This document shows, piece after piece, positions 16,974 through 24,683 of a stretch of DNA of 64,000 nucleotides. This stretch comes from Streptomyces sp. WMMC500. Lineage in GTDB: Bacteria; Actinomycetota; Actinomycetes; Streptomycetales; Streptomycetaceae. The position numbers were made by a program, and so were the translations under genes. The stretch is taken from assembly GCF_027497195.1 (NCBI RefSeq), contig NZ_CP114905.1:7411001-7475000 (forward strand). The letters are read 5' to 3'. The notes under the pieces were generated by a model, which ran no database searches, was not told the origin of the DNA, and saw nothing but the letters and a program-made list of their open reading frames with translations. Positions within the stretch are counted from its first letter, which is position 1. Every line of letters begins with the position of its first letter.

Positions 16974-17864
16974 TTACCGGATGTCGGTGACGAGGACGGT
17001 GACGGTCGCGGCGGAGGTCCGGGCGCGTACGGCGAGGGCGACGTCGAGGGCGCGGTAGGCGGAGTCGACGACGACGCGTACCTCGGCGTGGTCGCCGTCC
17101 CGCAGGACGCCGCCGTCGAGCACCCCGGCCACTTGCGGCGCGGCTGCCGCGGCGGGGGCGCCGGTGCCGGCGGGGGCGCCCGTGCTGGTGCGGGTGTCGG
17201 TGCCGGTGCGGGCGTCGGCCCCGGTGCGGGCGTCAGTGCCGGTGCGGGTCTCGGTGCTGGGGCGGGTGTCGGTGCTGGTGCCGGTCGCGGTGCCGGTCGC
17301 AGTGCCGGTCCCCGTGCTTGTGCTGGTGCCGGGGTCGGTCGCGGTGCCGGTGCCCTGAGCCGGAGGGCCGGGCTCTGCGGCGGTCGGCGGGGTTTCCAGA
17401 AGGCCGGTCACGTGGATGTCCGCCGCCGCCACGCGCAGCCCGAGGCGCTCTTCGGCGCCCCGCAGCAGCGCCTCCCGCAGGGCCTCCGCGGTCGCGGTCA
17501 TCGGCCGGTCCGCCGCGGCGTCGCACTCCGCGGCGATCCGCAACTCCCCGTAAGGCAACGCACTGACGGGCGCCGGCCCCACCCCCGCCGCGGCGCCGTC
17601 CGCGTTGCCCGCGCCGTCCGCGGACTGCGCACCGGACCCGGAGCCGTCCGAACCCGCCTCTCCCCCGGCGGCCACCGCGTCCTCCGCCGGGCCCACCCGC
17701 AGCCCCGTCACGCGGGCCTCGCGCACCCCCGCCGCCGCGCGGCGCAGCGCACCCGCCGCCGCCCGTTCGGCGATCCACGCCCCGTCCTCCGCGGCGCCCA
17801 GGGGCAGCAGCCTGCCGAGCCCCACCTGCTCGCGCACCGCCCGCTCCCAGCTCCCCACCGTCAT
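16974..17864 (-). CDS. Low-complexity 'P10-like' protein paired with Asp23 cluster
   Basis: A 296-residue protein starting at ATG 17864, about 10 bases after GGGGGAG. Residues 1-150 hold WERAVREQVGLGRLLPLG and two alpha-beta segments; about residues 170-235 are a Thr/Gly/Ala/Asp repeat; the last 60 residues form a beta-rich domain (VLRDGDHAEVRVVVDSAYR...VLVTDIR). Two parts resemble the Asp23 alpha-beta fold (ALREALLRGAEERLGL with VTGLLE). Streptomycete homologues have been labelled 'nucleopolyhedrovirus P10 family', which reflects composition and is not informative. It is divergent from the Asp23/AmaP genes, so a partner role in envelope stress is inferred. Confidence 0.7.
   Translation of the reverse strand: MTVGSWERAVREQVGLGRLLPLGAAEDGAWIAERAAAGALRRAAAGVREARVTGLRVGPAEDAVAAGGEAGSDGSGSGAQSADGAGNADGAAAGVGPAPVSALPYGELRIAAECDAAADRPMTATAEALREALLRGAEERLGLRVAAADIHVTGLLETPPTAAEPGPPAQGTGTATDPGTSTSTGTGTATGTATGTSTDTRPSTETRTGTDARTGADARTGTDTRTSTGAPAGTGAPAAAAAPQVAGVLDGGVLRDGDHAEVRVVVDSAYRALDVALAVRARTSAATVTVLVTDIR
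17162..17357 (-). repeat. Intragenic low-complexity tandem repeat
   Basis: Degenerate 6- and 12-base units of GGTGC(C/G) type encode a Thr-Gly-Thr-Ala/Thr-Asp run inside the P10-like gene. The pattern is typical of slippage-prone coding repeats and probably forms a flexible hydrophilic linker. Length is likely to differ between strains. Confidence 0.75.
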
Positions 17865-17881
17865 GCGCCCCATTCTCCCCC

Positions 17882-18164
17882 GCCCACCCGTTCGCCGGCC
17901 TTCGGTGGGCCGGCTGTCGCATTCCCGTGGCCCACTTGCTAGCGCACCGCCCTCAGCCCTCCGCCGTTCCGCACCGCACACACTCCCGCGCGCGGCCCAC
18001 CCGATCGCCGGGGCCCGGGTGGGCGGGCTGTCGCGTTTCCCTGGCCCACCTGTTCGTGCGCCGCTTCCTCGCCACGGTGCACGCCGTCCCCCCTCCGCCC
18101 CGCGCGCGGCCCACCCGATCGCCCGGGCCCGGGTGGGCCGGCTGTCGCATTCCCCTGGCCCACC
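17882..18164. repeat. Three tandem ~114-bp repeats in a divergent promoter region
   Basis: A 55-56-bp core recurs at 17882-17936, 17995-18050 and 18109-18164, with starts 113 and 114 bp apart; the 58-59-bp spacers are also related. Each core begins GCCCACCCG, continues to CGGGTGGGC (a 9-bp inverted repeat in copies 2 and 3, 7 bp in copy 1), then GGCTGTCGC and TGGCCCACC. The array fills the gap between the divergent P10-like gene and the Asp23 gene. Copies 2 and 3 differ at only a few positions, pointing to recent duplication. Promoter or operator duplication is likely. Confidence 0.8.
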
Positions 18165-18232
18165 CCGGGCAGGGGACGGATAGTGGGGGGCGAAACGAGC
18201 GCACGCCACGTTCGTGAGAAAGGGTGGAGACG

Positions 18233-18709
18233 GTGAGCAGCGAGTCGACGGTCAGGGAGGTCCCGCGGGAGTCGGCGGCGGCCCCGCCGAAGGTGCTGGG
18301 CACGCGGCGCGGCACCGGTGATCCGGCGACGCGCGGGCGGACGACCATCGCCGACGGGGTGGTCGAGAAGATCGCGGGGCTGGCCGCGCGCGACGTCGTC
18401 GGCGTGCACGCCATGGGCAGCGGCCTCGCCCGCACCACGGGTGCCGTACGGGACCGCGCGCCCGGCTCCGCCCGCGCCGTGGCCGGGGTGCGCGCCGAGG
18501 TCGGCGAGGTGCAGACGGCCCTCGACCTGGAGATCGTCGTCGACTACGGGGTCTCCATCACCGAACTCGCCCGCGCCGTACGGGAGAATGTCATCTCCGC
18601 CGTCGAGCGGATGACCGGCCTCGAAGTGGTCGAGGTCAACATCGCGGTGACCGACGTGAAGCTGCCCGACGACGAGGAAGAGGGGGCCGAGCAGCCGCGG
18701 CTGCAGTGA
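18233..18709 (+). CDS. Asp23/Gls24-family envelope stress protein
   Basis: A 158-residue protein with the Asp23 core: GRTTIADGVVEKIAGLAAR, then EVGEVQTALDLEIVVDYGVS, then ENVISAVERMTGLEVVEVNI and VTDVKLPDDEE. Start is GTG 18233 or GTG 18224; purines GGTGGAG lie between them. In Firmicutes Asp23 is bound to the membrane through AmaP and responds to cell-wall stress. Here it leads a compact set of five genes (18233-20774) that includes an AmaP-like protein, so the same membrane-linked scaffold is inferred. Confidence 0.88.
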   Translation: MSSESTVREVPRESAAAPPKVLGTRRGTGDPATRGRTTIADGVVEKIAGLAARDVVGVHAMGSGLARTTGAVRDRAPGSARAVAGVRAEVGEVQTALDLEIVVDYGVSITELARAVRENVISAVERMTGLEVVEVNIAVTDVKLPDDEEEGAEQPRLQ

Positions 18710-18757
18710 CGGCGGGGCGGGGGACCCGCCTCGGGGAGCGTGGGGAAGGTGCGTGCG

Positions 18758-18952
18758 ATGAGCATGGCAGTGGTCGGCCTGCTGGCCGGCATGGCGCTGG
18801 GATTCGCCGGCTACTTCGGCGGGTTCGGCGCCTTCCTGCTGGTGGCGGCGCTCGGCGCGATCGGCTTCGTCGTCGGCCGGGTGCTGGACGGCGACCTGGA
18901 GCCGGGCGACTTCTTCCGCAGGCCGGGCGAGCGCGACGACCGGCGGCGGTGA
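18758..18952 (+). CDS. Small membrane protein (DUF2273-like) of Asp23 cluster
   Basis: A 64-residue protein with two closely spaced Gly/Ala/Phe-rich helices (residues 2-25 and 27-44) and a charged tail LEPGDFFRRPGERDDRRR. Its size, position and topology match DUF2273, which accompanies asp23 and amaP in Firmicutes. ATG 18758 is preferred over 18740 because translation then begins at the first helix. It ends 3 bp before the next start, so co-translation is likely. Confidence 0.75.
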   Translation: MSMAVVGLLAGMALGFAGYFGGFGAFLLVAALGAIGFVVGRVLDGDLEPGDFFRRPGERDDRRR

Positions 18953-18955
18953 CCG

Positions 18956-19393
18956 GTGGCGTCCGCGGCGAGCGGGGAGCACGACGCCCAGGCGGAGCAG
19001 GCGGGGCAGTCCGCGCCCGCCCCCGGGGCGCAGGAGGACGGGGCGGAGGCCGAAGGACCCGCCGTGCCGGCGGGGGAGCGGGGCGCCACCCGGATCGAGG
19101 ACCGCGTCATCGCGAAGATCGCCTCCCAGGCGGCCCGCGAGGCGCTCCTCGGCGCGCCGGGAACCGACGCCGCGCACGCCGCCGTCGTCGTACGGGGCGG
19201 CACCGCCCGCGTCCGCGTCGGCGTCCACCTCGGCTTCCCGTCCGACCTCGGCGCCCAGTGCTGCGCCGTGAGTCGGGCCGTGACCGAGCGGGTAAGAGCC
19301 CTGGTCGGGCTTGAGGTGCCGGAGGTGGCCGTGGAAGTCGAGCGGCTGCACGCGACGGAGCGGCCGAACGCGCCGCGGGGGAGGGTGCGATGA
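18956..19393 (+). CDS. Second Asp23-like protein
   Basis: A 145-residue protein. After an Ala/Glu/Gly-rich disordered N terminus (about 40 residues), the pattern RIEDRVIAKIASQAAREAL, then RVRVGVHLGFPSDL, then RVRALVGLEVPEVAVEVERL follows the Asp23 alpha-beta order, though more divergent than the first copy. GTG 18956 follows the upstream stop by 3 bp, and the stop overlaps the next ATG by 4 bp (ATGA). Two Asp23 paralogues plus AmaP suggest a hetero-oligomeric membrane-associated layer (inference). Confidence 0.75.
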   Translation: MASAASGEHDAQAEQAGQSAPAPGAQEDGAEAEGPAVPAGERGATRIEDRVIAKIASQAAREALLGAPGTDAAHAAVVVRGGTARVRVGVHLGFPSDLGAQCCAVSRAVTERVRALVGLEVPEVAVEVERLHATERPNAPRGRVR

Positions 19394-20070
19394 GCGGGGA
19401 CCGGACGACGTCCCGGCCGCCGGGCGGCACGGCGGGTGCCGCGACCGCCGAGCCGGACGAGTGGCGGCAGCGCACGTCGGCCTCCGGGTACGCGGGCGAG
19501 CCGGCCGACGGCGGGATCGCCGGCGCGGCGGCGGCCCGCTTCTGGTCCGTACGCCGCGTGCCCGCCGCGCTCACCGCCGCCGCGGCCACCGCGGGCATCG
19601 GCCTGCTGCTCTACGACGTCGTCGCCGTGCGCGCGGAACGCCCCGCGATGCGCTGGCGCCGCAGCGTCGCCGACGAACTCGCCGCCCGCCCGCTCGACGA
19701 CCCCTGGGTGCTCGCCGCCGCCGGCCTGGCCGTGCTGCTCGGCGCCTGGCTGGTGCTGCTGGCCGTCACCCCGGGGCTGCGCGGCGTGCTGCCGATGCGG
19801 CACGCCTCGCCGGACCTGCGGGCGGGGCTCGACCGGCGGGCGGCGTCCGTCGTGCTGCGCGACCGGGCCATGCAGATCTCCGGCGTGCGGTCGGTACGGG
19901 TCACGGTGGGCCGGCGCCGGGTCAGCGCCCGCGCCGAGTCCCACTTCCGCGAGCTGGACGACGTGCGCGCCGACCTCGCCGCGGTCCTCGGCGAAGGCAT
20001 CCGCGAACTCGGCCTCGCCCGCAGGCCGGAGCTGTCCGTCCACGTACGCCGGCCGCCGGCGAAGGGGTGA
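19390..20070 (+). CDS. DUF6286-type membrane protein
   Basis: A 226-residue protein with a disordered N terminus, two transmembrane helices (about residues 56-76, AALTAAAATAGIGLLLYDVV, and 105-128) separated by an external loop, and a C-terminal alpha-beta domain that begins DRRAASVVLRDRAMQISGV and resembles Asp23/AmaP soluble domains (VRSVRVTVGRRRVSARAE). Streptomycete members are annotated DUF6286. ATG 19390 overlaps the upstream stop. It probably anchors or spaces the Asp23 proteins at the membrane. Confidence 0.75.
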   Translation: MSGDRTTSRPPGGTAGAATAEPDEWRQRTSASGYAGEPADGGIAGAAAARFWSVRRVPAALTAAAATAGIGLLLYDVVAVRAERPAMRWRRSVADELAARPLDDPWVLAAAGLAVLLGAWLVLLAVTPGLRGVLPMRHASPDLRAGLDRRAASVVLRDRAMQISGVRSVRVTVGRRRVSARAESHFRELDDVRADLAAVLGEGIRELGLARRPELSVHVRRPPAKG

Positions 20071-20075
20071 GCGCG

Positions 20076-20774
20076 ATGCTGCGCGTGGTCAACCGGATCC
20101 TGCTCGCCGTCGCCGGCCTCGTGGTCGCGGGCGCCGGCATCGCCGTGCTCTTCGCCGGCCTCGACCTGCCGCGGCCCGGCTTCGCGCCGTACGCCGACGG
20201 CTCCGACGACGTGCTGCTCAGCCGCGGCACGCGGCTGCGGTGGCGGGACGAGGGCTGGTGGTGGCCGACGGTGATCGGCGGCCTGTCGCTGCTCGTCCTC
20301 TGCTGCGGCTGGTGGCTCGTCGCCCAGTTGCGCCGGGGCCGGCTCGGCGAGGTCGTCGTCGACACCGGCGGCGGGGTCGTGCCGGGCGCGCCCGGTGCGG
20401 ACGGCGGCAAGGCGAAGGACTGGGCCTCCGCCACCGACCCCGACACCGGCGAAACCGAGTCGGCGGGCGGCACGCTCACGCTGCCGGCCGCCCCGATGGC
20501 CCTGCTGCGCGGGTCCGCGCTGGAGGAGGTGCTGGCGGAGGAGGCCGGTGCGCTGGAAGGGGTGGAACGGGCCCGGGTGACGCTCACGGGCCGGCGCACG
20601 GCGCCGCGCGCCGGCTTCGGCGTCCTGCTGGGCCCCGGCGCGCATCCCGCGGCGGCCGTGGACCACATCGAGGAGCGGGCGCTGGCCCCGGCCCGCGCGT
20701 CCGTGGGGCTCGCGCGGCTGCCCGCGGAGATCCGGTTCCGGGCGGCCAAGCACCGGCCGGAGCGCGTCTCGTGA
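20076..20774 (+). CDS. amaP: AmaP-like alkaline-shock membrane anchor protein
   Basis: A 232-residue protein with two N-terminal transmembrane helices (residues 8-28 and 63-84, VIGGLSLLVLCCGWWLVAQL) and a C-terminal soluble domain (GTLTLPAAPMALLRGSALEEVLAEEA, then VERARVTLTGRR). The hairpin of two helices followed by a soluble domain is the AmaP layout. ATG 20076 has GAAGGGG eight bases upstream; GTG 20067, which overlaps the preceding stop, is an alternative. It closes the cluster. Sequence similarity to Firmicutes AmaP is weak; the name rests on architecture and context. Confidence 0.7.
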   Translation: MLRVVNRILLAVAGLVVAGAGIAVLFAGLDLPRPGFAPYADGSDDVLLSRGTRLRWRDEGWWWPTVIGGLSLLVLCCGWWLVAQLRRGRLGEVVVDTGGGVVPGAPGADGGKAKDWASATDPDTGETESAGGTLTLPAAPMALLRGSALEEVLAEEAGALEGVERARVTLTGRRTAPRAGFGVLLGPGAHPAAAVDHIEERALAPARASVGLARLPAEIRFRAAKHRPERVS

Positions 20775-20807
20775 CGGCGCGGGCGGGCGCGGGCCCGTAG
20801 GTCTTAT

Positions 20808-20831
20808 CCGTGGCCGTGGCCGTGGCCGTGG
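20808..20831. repeat. Hexanucleotide microsatellite (CCGTGG x4)
   Basis: Four perfect copies of CCGTGG lie in the gap between the convergent amaP-like and SDR genes. It is noncoding and likely to vary in copy number. The rest of the gap (20775-20996) shows nothing else. Confidence 0.8.
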
Positions 20832-20996
20832 CCGACCGCGGCGGTCGCGCGGTGCGCGCGGCTCGTACCGGCGGTACGGCCCGTACGGCGCACGCGCGGC
20901 CGGCCCGGGGACCGGGCGCCGCCCGTCGCGCCCGGGGGTAACCGGCGTCCGCGGCCGGCGTCCGTCGTCGCTCGTGCTCTCCGGAAGGCCATCGGC

Positions 20997-21752
20997 TCAG
21001 ATGCTCCGCCGCATGCCGCCGTCGATCGGCAGCATGATCCCGGTCAGGTACGAGGCCGCCGGCGACAGCAGGAACGCCGCCGTGCGGCCGAACTCCTCCG
21101 GGGTGCCGTAGCGGCCGAGCGGGATCTTCGCCTCCATCCGGGCGCGGGCCGCCTCCGCGTCGCCGGACAGCGCGTCCAGCTCGCGGGCCCGGTCGGTGTC
21201 GATCCGCGCCGGCAGCAGCCCCACGACCCGCACGCCGCGCGGCCCGAGGTCGTCGGCGAGCGACTTGGCGTATCCGGCGAGCCCGGGGCGCAGTCCGTTG
21301 GAGATGGTCAGCCCGGGAATCGGCTCGTGGACGGAGCCGGAGAGCACGAAGCCGATGACCCCGCCCTCCGCCAGCTCGCCCGCGGCCGTCCTGGCCATCC
21401 GCATCGCGCCGAGGAAGACGGAGCCGAACGCCGTCTCCCACTCGGCGTCGGTGTTGGCGGTGGCGTTGCCCGCCGGCGGGCCGCCGACGCTGATGAGCAC
21501 GCCGTCGAAGCGGCCGAAGCGCTCCCGGGCGGCGGCGATGAGCCGGTCCGGGGTGCCCGGGTCCGCGTTGTCGGCGGCGACGCCGACGGCCGACCCGCCG
21601 AGCGCGGCGGTGGCGTTCGCCACGCGGTCCTTGTCGCGGCCGCTGATCACCACCTTCGCGCCCTCGGCGAGCAGTTGCTCGGCGACGGCGAGACCGAGGC
21701 CGCGCGAGCCCCCGGTCACGACGTACGCGCGGTCGTTGAGTCCAAGATCCAT
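20997..21752 (-). CDS. SDR-fold protein lacking the YxxxK motif
   Basis: A 251-residue Rossmann-fold protein. The cofactor loop TGGSRGLG (residues 14-21) and the C-terminal LTGIMLPIDGGM are typical of short-chain dehydrogenases. Where YSASK normally lies, the sequence reads ISNGLRPGLAGYAKSLADDLG, so both catalytic Tyr and Lys are replaced; the Ser of SGSVHEP is kept. A group of ketoacyl-reductase-like SDRs with a non-canonical active site is known, and this belongs there. It may bind NAD(P) without classical reductase chemistry. It is upstream-adjacent to SURF1 on the same strand in the opposite reading order (SURF1 is transcribed first). Confidence 0.85.
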   Translation of the reverse strand: MDLGLNDRAYVVTGGSRGLGLAVAEQLLAEGAKVVISGRDKDRVANATAALGGSAVGVAADNADPGTPDRLIAAARERFGRFDGVLISVGGPPAGNATANTDAEWETAFGSVFLGAMRMARTAAGELAEGGVIGFVLSGSVHEPIPGLTISNGLRPGLAGYAKSLADDLGPRGVRVVGLLPARIDTDRARELDALSGDAEAARARMEAKIPLGRYGTPEEFGRTAAFLLSPAASYLTGIMLPIDGGMRRSI

Positions 21753-21772
21753 GGGGGTCAGTCTGCCGCCAT

Positions 21773-22717
21773 CTACTCGGCGGGCGCCAGGGATGGGGCA
21801 CGGTCGTCGTCCGCGGCGGGCCGCGCCGGGGCGGCGGCGGTCTCCCCGGCCCCGCCCGCCGCCGTCGCGCCCGGTGCCTGCCCCTCCGCCGCGGGATCGT
21901 CCGGCCCGGGCCCGTCCCGCGTGGACGAGTCCTCCGCCGGCTCGTCATGCGCCGCCTTCGCCGCCACCTCCTCGCGGTCGCGGCGCTCGCGGCGTACCAG
22001 AACCCACCAGCCGAACGGCACCGCCGCCGCGAAGATCCACCACTGGATCGCGTACGCGATGTGCACCCCGATGCTGCTGTGGTCCGGCTCGGCGACCGGC
22101 TCCGGCTGCCTGCCCGCGGGCCGCGGCGAGGTCCCGACCAGCTCGACGAAGCCGCAGAGCACCGGCCCCGGCAGGCCGTCCGCGGCCTGGTCGGCGCTGT
22201 TGATCAGCATCACCTGGCGGTCCGGCAGGCCCGCCTTGTCGCGGATGCCGCTGCCGGTCGTCTCGTCGGGGCGCAGCCGGCCGGTGACGGTGACCTCGCC
22301 GGCCGGCGGGGGCGGCACCTCGGGGAAGGTGGTGAGGTCGGCGCCGGCGGGCACCCAGCCCCGGTTGACGAGGACCGCGGAGCCGTCGGCGAGGCGGAGC
22401 GGGGTGACGACGAAGTAGCCCTGCTTGTCGTCGGCGCCGAGCCGCTGCCGTACGACGACCTCCCGCTTCGGCTCGTACGCGCCGGTGGCGGTGACCGTGC
22501 GCCAGGTGTCCGCGCGCGGCACCGGGCGCCCCTCGCGCGTCAGCCGGTCCACCGGGACCGGCTTCGCCGTGAGGTTCCGGGCGACGAGGTCGTTGCGGGC
22601 GACCCGGTCCTGGTGGCGGTGCAACTGCCAGAAGCCGAGCTGGATCATCACGGGGATGAGCAGGACGGCCACCAGGGTGACGATCACCCACTGCCGGGAC
22701 AACAGGAAGCGGTACAC
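21773..22717 (-). CDS. SURF1 family cytochrome oxidase assembly protein
   Basis: A 314-residue membrane protein starting at GTG 22717. Two transmembrane helices bracket an external domain: residues 8-28 (VIVTLVAVLLIPVMIQLGFW) and about 218-240 (HIAYAIQWWIFAAAVPFGWW). Conserved SURF1 features are LGFWQLHRHQDR after helix 1, VLVNRGWVPAG in the middle and AYAIQWWIFA in helix 2. SURF1 aids haem insertion into cytochrome c oxidase subunit I. The C-terminal 75 residues are an Ala/Asp/Pro-rich extension not needed for the family. The SDR gene follows after 20 bp. Confidence 0.92.
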   Translation of the reverse strand: MYRFLLSRQWVIVTLVAVLLIPVMIQLGFWQLHRHQDRVARNDLVARNLTAKPVPVDRLTREGRPVPRADTWRTVTATGAYEPKREVVVRQRLGADDKQGYFVVTPLRLADGSAVLVNRGWVPAGADLTTFPEVPPPPAGEVTVTGRLRPDETTGSGIRDKAGLPDRQVMLINSADQAADGLPGPVLCGFVELVGTSPRPAGRQPEPVAEPDHSSIGVHIAYAIQWWIFAAAVPFGWWVLVRRERRDREEVAAKAAHDEPAEDSSTRDGPGPDDPAAEGQAPGATAAGGAGETAAAPARPAADDDRAPSLAPAE

Positions 22718-22772
22718 CCCTCGACCGTACTCCCCGGTGTGCCGCCGCCCGACGGGACCCCGGCCGGGGCCG

Positions 22773-23903
22773 CTACCCCGCCCCGCCGTCCGCCGCAGGC
22801 CGGGTGTCCGCCGGCTCGACGTCCCGCATGAGATGGAGGAAGGCCGCCTCGTCGATCACCGGGGTGCCGTGCGCCGCCGCCCGCGTCACCTTGCTCGTCG
22901 GCGCGCCCGGGTCGTTGGTGACGAGGACGCTCGTGTAGCGCGAGACGCTGGCCGCGACGTGCAGCCCGGCCTCGACCGCCCGGTCCTCCAGCAGGCTGCG
23001 GTCCACCGACGTGTCGCCGGAGAACGCCACGCGCATGCCCTGCCTGAGCCGGCCGCCGCGCACGTACCGCCCCGGGTTGGGGTACGGGGACGGGGGCAGC
23101 CGGCGGTTCGGCCGCCAGGTGCGCCACTGGTACGCGCCGTGCCCGCCCGGCGAGCGCGTGCCGCCGGAGCCGCCGGCGGCCCCGGCCGGCGCCTGCTCCG
23201 CCCACTCGGTCAGCGGCTGGCAGGCCAGCAGCGGCAGCCGGGCGCCGGCCTCGGCGGCCTGCCGCAGGCTGGGGCGGAAGATCTCGGCGAGGACGCGGGC
23301 GTCGTCCTCGGCGTCGTGGGCCCTGCGCTGGGCGACGCCGAAGTGGGCCGCGAGCGACGCCAGCCGGGCGTTGGGCAGCGGCAGCCGCAGTTGCCGGGCG
23401 AGTGCGATGGTGCACAGCCGCCGGCGCACCGGGGCCGTGAGCCCGGCGCGCGCGTACTCGCGGGCGATCATCATCCAGTCGAAGACCGCGTTGTGCGCGA
23501 CGAGCACCCGGCCCTCCAGCCGCGCCGTGAACTCCTCGGCGATCTCCGGGAAGAGCGGTGCGTCGGCGAGCATCTCGCGGGTGAGGCCGTGGATCCACAC
23601 GGGACCGGGGTCGCGACGCGGGTTGACCAGCGTGTACCAACTGTCCTCGACCGTGCCGCGGGCGTCGAGCCGGTAGACGGCGGCGGAGACGATGCGGTCG
23701 TCGGAGCGCAGGCCGGTGGTCTCGACGTCGACGACGGCGTACGCCTCCGGGTAGTCGGCGGGCCAGCGGTCGGCGGGGGCGCCGGGCGCGGGGATGCCGG
23801 GGGCGGGGATGGCCTGGTGCCGTTCGACCGGATCGGTGCCCGGAAGGGGCTGCTGCTGCGCGACTTGACGGGGACTCAGGGGCGCCGCGCGGTCTTCGAG
23901 CAT
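22773..23903 (-). CDS. DEDDh 3'-5' exonuclease with C-terminal BRCT domain
   Basis: A 376-residue protein. The exonuclease domain (about residues 50-220) shows ExoI AVVDVETTGL, ExoII LVAHNAVFDWMM and ExoIIIepsilon AHDAEDDARVL, the DEDDh set of DnaQ-like nucleases. The region after residue 285 (GGRLRQGMRVAFSGDTSVDR, then VSVLVTND-type strand TSVLVTNDPGAPTSK) is a BRCT domain. The combination is common in actinobacterial repair or processing exonucleases. ATG 23903 is the first sensible start. It is monocistronic or leads toward SURF1; the gap is 55 bp. Confidence 0.92.
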   Translation of the reverse strand: MLEDRAAPLSPRQVAQQQPLPGTDPVERHQAIPAPGIPAPGAPADRWPADYPEAYAVVDVETTGLRSDDRIVSAAVYRLDARGTVEDSWYTLVNPRRDPGPVWIHGLTREMLADAPLFPEIAEEFTARLEGRVLVAHNAVFDWMMIAREYARAGLTAPVRRRLCTIALARQLRLPLPNARLASLAAHFGVAQRRAHDAEDDARVLAEIFRPSLRQAAEAGARLPLLACQPLTEWAEQAPAGAAGGSGGTRSPGGHGAYQWRTWRPNRRLPPSPYPNPGRYVRGGRLRQGMRVAFSGDTSVDRSLLEDRAVEAGLHVAASVSRYTSVLVTNDPGAPTSKVTRAAAHGTPVIDEAAFLHLMRDVEPADTRPAADGGAG

Positions 23904-23993
23904 GGGTTCAGAGCATAGAGGCTGCCACCGACACCGCCGCGCGTCCGGGTGCCGCCGGGGGCCGTCCGGGGGCCGCCGAGGGGCCGTCCGCGG

Positions 23994-24683
23994 TCAGCCG
24001 GAGGGCTGCCCTGCCGCCGGTCCGCGCGGGGTGACCAGCCCCGTTTCGTAGGCGATGACCACGAGTTGGGCCCTGTCCCGGGCGCCGAGTTTCGTCATCG
24101 CCCGGCTGACGTGCGTCTTTGCGGTGATCGGACTGATGTGCAGCCGGGCGGCGATCTCCTCGTTGCTGAGACCCCCGCCGACGAGGGTGACGACCTCGCG
24201 CTCGCGCCGGGTGAGGTCGCGCAGCGCGTCGTCCGCGTCGGGCGCGCCGCCCGCGGGGCGGGAGACGTACTCCTGGATCAGCTTGCGCGTGAGCGCGGGG
24301 GAGAGCAGCGCGTCGCCGCGGGCGGCGACCCGTACGCCGTGGAGCAGGTCCTCCGGCTCCATGTCCTTGACGAGGAACCCGGCGGCACCGGCGCGCAGCG
24401 CGCCCCAGACGTACTCGTCCACGCCGTAGTTGGTGAGGATCACGACGTGCACGCCGGCGAGTTCGGGGTCGGCGGCGATCCTGCGGGTCGCCTCGATGCC
24501 GTCGAGCACCGGCATCTGCACGTCGACCAGCGCCACGTCCGGCCGGTGCCGCGCCGCCAGCCGGGCGCCCTCGGCGCCGTCGGAGGCCTCGCCGACCACC
24601 TCGATGTCGTCCTCGGCGTCGAGCAGCGCCCGGAACCCGCCCCGGATGAGGGCCTGGTCGTCCACGAGCAGCACCCGGATCAC
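23994..24683 (-). CDS. NarL/FixJ-family response regulator
   Basis: A 229-residue regulator. The receiver domain has VLLVDDQ, the phosphoacceptor Asp in DVALVDVQMPVLDG, Thr/Asn in VVILTNYG and Lys in AAGFLVKDMEPED. The LuxR-type helix-turn-helix (LTRREREVVTLVGGGLSNEE...ISPITAKTHVSRAMTKLG) is at the C terminus. GTG 24683 overlaps the kinase stop by 4 bp (GTGA), so both are translationally coupled. No target operon is evident nearby. Confidence 0.95.
   Translation of the reverse strand: MIRVLLVDDQALIRGGFRALLDAEDDIEVVGEASDGAEGARLAARHRPDVALVDVQMPVLDGIEATRRIAADPELAGVHVVILTNYGVDEYVWGALRAGAAGFLVKDMEPEDLLHGVRVAARGDALLSPALTRKLIQEYVSRPAGGAPDADDALRDLTRREREVVTLVGGGLSNEEIAARLHISPITAKTHVSRAMTKLGARDRAQLVVIAYETGLVTPRGPAAGQPSG

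Noticed and set aside
17882..18164. A CRISPR-like array
   Set aside because: Only three copies, cores of 55 bp, spacers related to each other rather than unique, and no cas genes.
20808..20831. Attachment-site core
   Set aside because: A simple CCGTGG microsatellite with no tRNA or integrase nearby.
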